DNA from: Pseudomicrostroma phylloplanum
Taxonomy: Eukaryota; Basidiomycota; Exobasidiomycetes; Microstromatales
DNA length: 64,000 bases
NCBI GenBank assembly: GCA_039545275.1
Contig: BCHS01000010.1
Location: 62,001-126,000 of the forward strand
Direction: 5' to 3'
Position numbers and translations under genes: made by a program. Positions 62,223 to 64,000 of the stretch are shown here, piece after piece. A model generated the notes under the pieces. That model saw nothing but the letters and a program-made list of their open reading frames with translations, ran no database searches and was not told the origin of the DNA. Position 1 is the first letter of the stretch, and every line of letters begins with the position of its first letter.

Positions 62223-62764
62223 ATGCTACGCCTTCAGCCTCTCCTCCGAGCGCAGCTCGCCCCCGCCACAATCACTCCGCAAGCAAGCACATCCCGCCTG
62301 ATCAGCACAACTCGCTCAGCCACGCCCCTCCTACCTTCTCGCGCAAAACCATCCTGCAGCTGCTCTTCTCCCCACTCGCACTCCTCTCTGCACCCACCCT
62401 TCCCTTCATCGCATGTCACCTCCTTAGCAGCAGCGACAGCGGGAACGGCCGCACTGGCGAATCCTGCGGCTCGCTCTCTGATGTCGCAGGAGCAGACACG
62501 CGGGATGAAGGTGCGCAGCTCGGTTAAGAAGTTCTGCGAAGGGTGCTCCGTGGTGAGGCGCAAAGGACGCTTGTATGTAATCTGCTCGAAGGACCCGAAG
62601 CATAAGCAGGTGAGTAGAGGGACAAAAAGGGAGGGGGTTCTGGGGCAACGGCAGACTGGTGGTAGCAGTGAATGCAGACGAGGGAGATCAAGAATGGTGC
62701 GGGGAGGAGACGCATCTTGTCTGACTCTATCTCACCCTATTACACTTTATAGCGTCAAGGCTAG
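62223..62764 (+). CDS. RTC6: Mitochondrial large-subunit ribosomal protein bL36m
   Basis: Exons 62223-62609 and 62753-62764 give 132 residues. The first 93 residues are an Arg/Ser/Ala-rich presequence. The mature part [20 protein letters not shown], then [18 protein letters not shown], is bacterial-type L36, with the zinc-binding C-x2-C...C...H set (CEGC, C, KHKQ). Splicing of the 12-nt last exon supplies exactly RQG and the stop, the conserved end of L36. Without splicing, the frame would run on for 100 unrelated residues. It acts in the mitochondrial 54S/39S-type subunit. In yeast the gene is RTC6. Confidence 0.95.
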
Positions 62765-63030
62765 ACCAAGCAGGCATTGCATCTACTACACACTCTCGCT
62801 CATGTCCTCCTCATCAAGAGAGCAGGCGCCGCTCTCCTCTACCTCGATGGTCCGTGAGGCCTCTGCCTCTACGTTCACCGCCCGAACATTGCCCATGAAC
62901 CTCCGAGCCATGCGCAACTCTCTGTACTTGTAGTCTCGATACACAATCACATCACACATCGCACAATAAAAAATCACATTGTCCATTCTTCCAGCAGCTC
63001 ATTCTCATCCGCGTCCTCTCCTCTTCATCC

Positions 63031-64000
63031 TCACTTCCCCTGCTCCGTCCCCTTTTTCCATTCCTTCCACTCCCTCCAAAGAGTCCCCCTATACTCCTCC
63101 TCCACGAGCACCCTCGCCCCCAACACCGCAATCCCCTCTGTAGCCTTGAGTGTTGCCTCGTGTGCGGCAGGTGTGCGCGAGGCAGCGGTGAAGCCTACAG
63201 TGTGGTTGCCTTGGGTCTTGGGGTCGTCGATTGGGATCTTGTACATTGGATGGACGGAAGGGAGGTGGTAGGAGATATTGCCGAAATCTGGTTTGAGGTG
63301 GGTCGGGAGGGGAAAAGAAAAGTGGTTGAGCATGAGCATGGGGAGGTAGTCGTGATGACTCGTCGACCCGCCCGCCTGCCTGCCTGCCTGCCCTACTGAT
63401 ACTCACCAGTGCTAACCGCAACGGGCTTCTGTGCATACTCGATCTCAAACTCCTCCTTCATGAACTGCACATAATCCTCCGTCAACCTCTGTAAGTTCCT
63501 CACATCATCATACGCCCTCCCTTCTTCAATCTCAATTTTACACCCTGTAGCCAGAGCCGCAGCCTGGAAACACTTGAGCACCTTAGCTTTTACGAGGTCT
63601 AGTTCGGAGCGAGTGGTGGAGCGGACATTCCAGATCATTTTGGATTTGCCGGGGATCACGTTGGGAGCCCAGTTGGGGTCGGCGATTATTATGCCGTGCA
63701 CACGGGCGGTTGTGGGGAGTTGTTGACGGAGGAGGGAGATGTTGTTGTAGGAGAGGATGGCAGCGTCTTGGGCGTTGATGCCTTGCTCTGCATAGCAAAT
63801 GGGAGAGGAGAAGCATGACCGCAGGGAAACCAGTGTGTCAGAATACAATCCTCCTTTGCTTTGGGTGAGCCTGCCCATCCTGTGTACTCACCGGGGAATC
63901 CTCCAGCATGCGCCGTCGCTCCCGTAAACGACACCGTGATGGGCACGACGGCAAGGAGCGGTCCAATCATCTCCTCCGGACAAGGATGAATCATCAGGCA
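63031..64000 (-). CDS. M20-family peptidase/amidohydrolase, 3' part (PM20D2-like), runs off right edge
   Basis: Exons 64000-63892 (partial), 63787-63407 and 63287-63031. The protein reads LMIHPCPEEMIGP, TVSFTGATAHAGGFPEQGIN with AQDAAILSYN, then IADPNWAPNVIPGKSKMIWN with VRSTTRSELDLVK, and DFGNISYHLPSVHPMYKIPI and NHTVGFTAAS. This is the dimerisation/lid domain plus the C-terminal catalytic part of M20 peptidases, closest in style to PM20D2/AbgB-type dipeptidases. The first metal-binding residues lie beyond the window. It would hydrolyse an amide or dipeptide. The substrate cannot be told. Confidence 0.85.

Overview
The window is nuclear DNA from a filamentous or yeast-like fungus, most probably a basidiomycete and perhaps a smut relative (Ustilaginomycotina). 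The reasons are short spliceosomal introns of about 70-120 nt with GTGAG/GTAAG donors and YAG acceptors, gene density near one per 2.5-3 kb outside repeats, FunK1-type kinase genes, and a complement that includes a Stealth-family phosphotransferase, a PdxS-type vitamin B6 synthase and a DUF1977 J-protein. The phylum is supported by the gene content; the subphylum is a guess. No tRNA, rRNA or CRISPR was found.

Layout. 1-345: start of a membrane protein leaving the window on the left. 462-584: a 100-N assembly gap flanked by poly-G. 826-3829: three broken pieces of FunK1-like kinase genes. 3830-8824: about 5 kb without genes, holding a new-looking miniature inverted-repeat element family, a TACCCCCAACC minisatellite, a diverged duplication and dozens of GTACTGTAC-type palindromes. 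8825-31567: ordinary genes: HMG-box factor (-), M50-like membrane protein (+), PEX12 (-), Stealth protein (-), endonuclease/exonuclease/phosphatase protein (+), NSE2 SUMO ligase (+), COQ6 joined in frame to a PPR-like protein (-), large coiled-coil protein (+). 32292-35000: an intact five-exon FunK1-like gene that explains the fragments at the left end. 35936-48722: ankyrin/CCCH protein (+), Mn superoxide dismutase (-), COX18 (+), PDX1 pyridoxal-phosphate synthase (-), a 133-nt poly-G tract, J-protein (-), tubulin cofactor B (+). 48723-54446: second repeat-rich region with a G-rich minisatellite, a 31-bp tandem repeat and an orphan gene. 54447-64000: YHR202W-like metallophosphatase (+), gluconokinase (-), glutathione transferase (+), MAK11 WD40 protein (-), mitochondrial ribosomal protein bL36m (+) and the 3' part of an M20 peptidase (-).

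Most genes are unlinked housekeeping functions: mitochondrion (COQ6, PPR, COX18, bL36m), peroxisome (PEX12), ER/Golgi (J-protein, Stealth, coiled-coil protein), genome maintenance (NSE2), ribosome assembly (MAK11), cofactor and redox metabolism (PDX1, SOD, GST). Several are divergent pairs sharing a 350-500 bp promoter. No biosynthetic cluster or mobile-element coding sequence was recognised. The most interesting items are the FunK1 fragment array, the inverted-repeat family and palindrome field at 4.4-8.3 kb, the PPR-COQ6 in-frame fusion with an internal mitochondrial presequence, the HMG box split by an insertion, and genes with exons of only 4, 12 and 14 nt.
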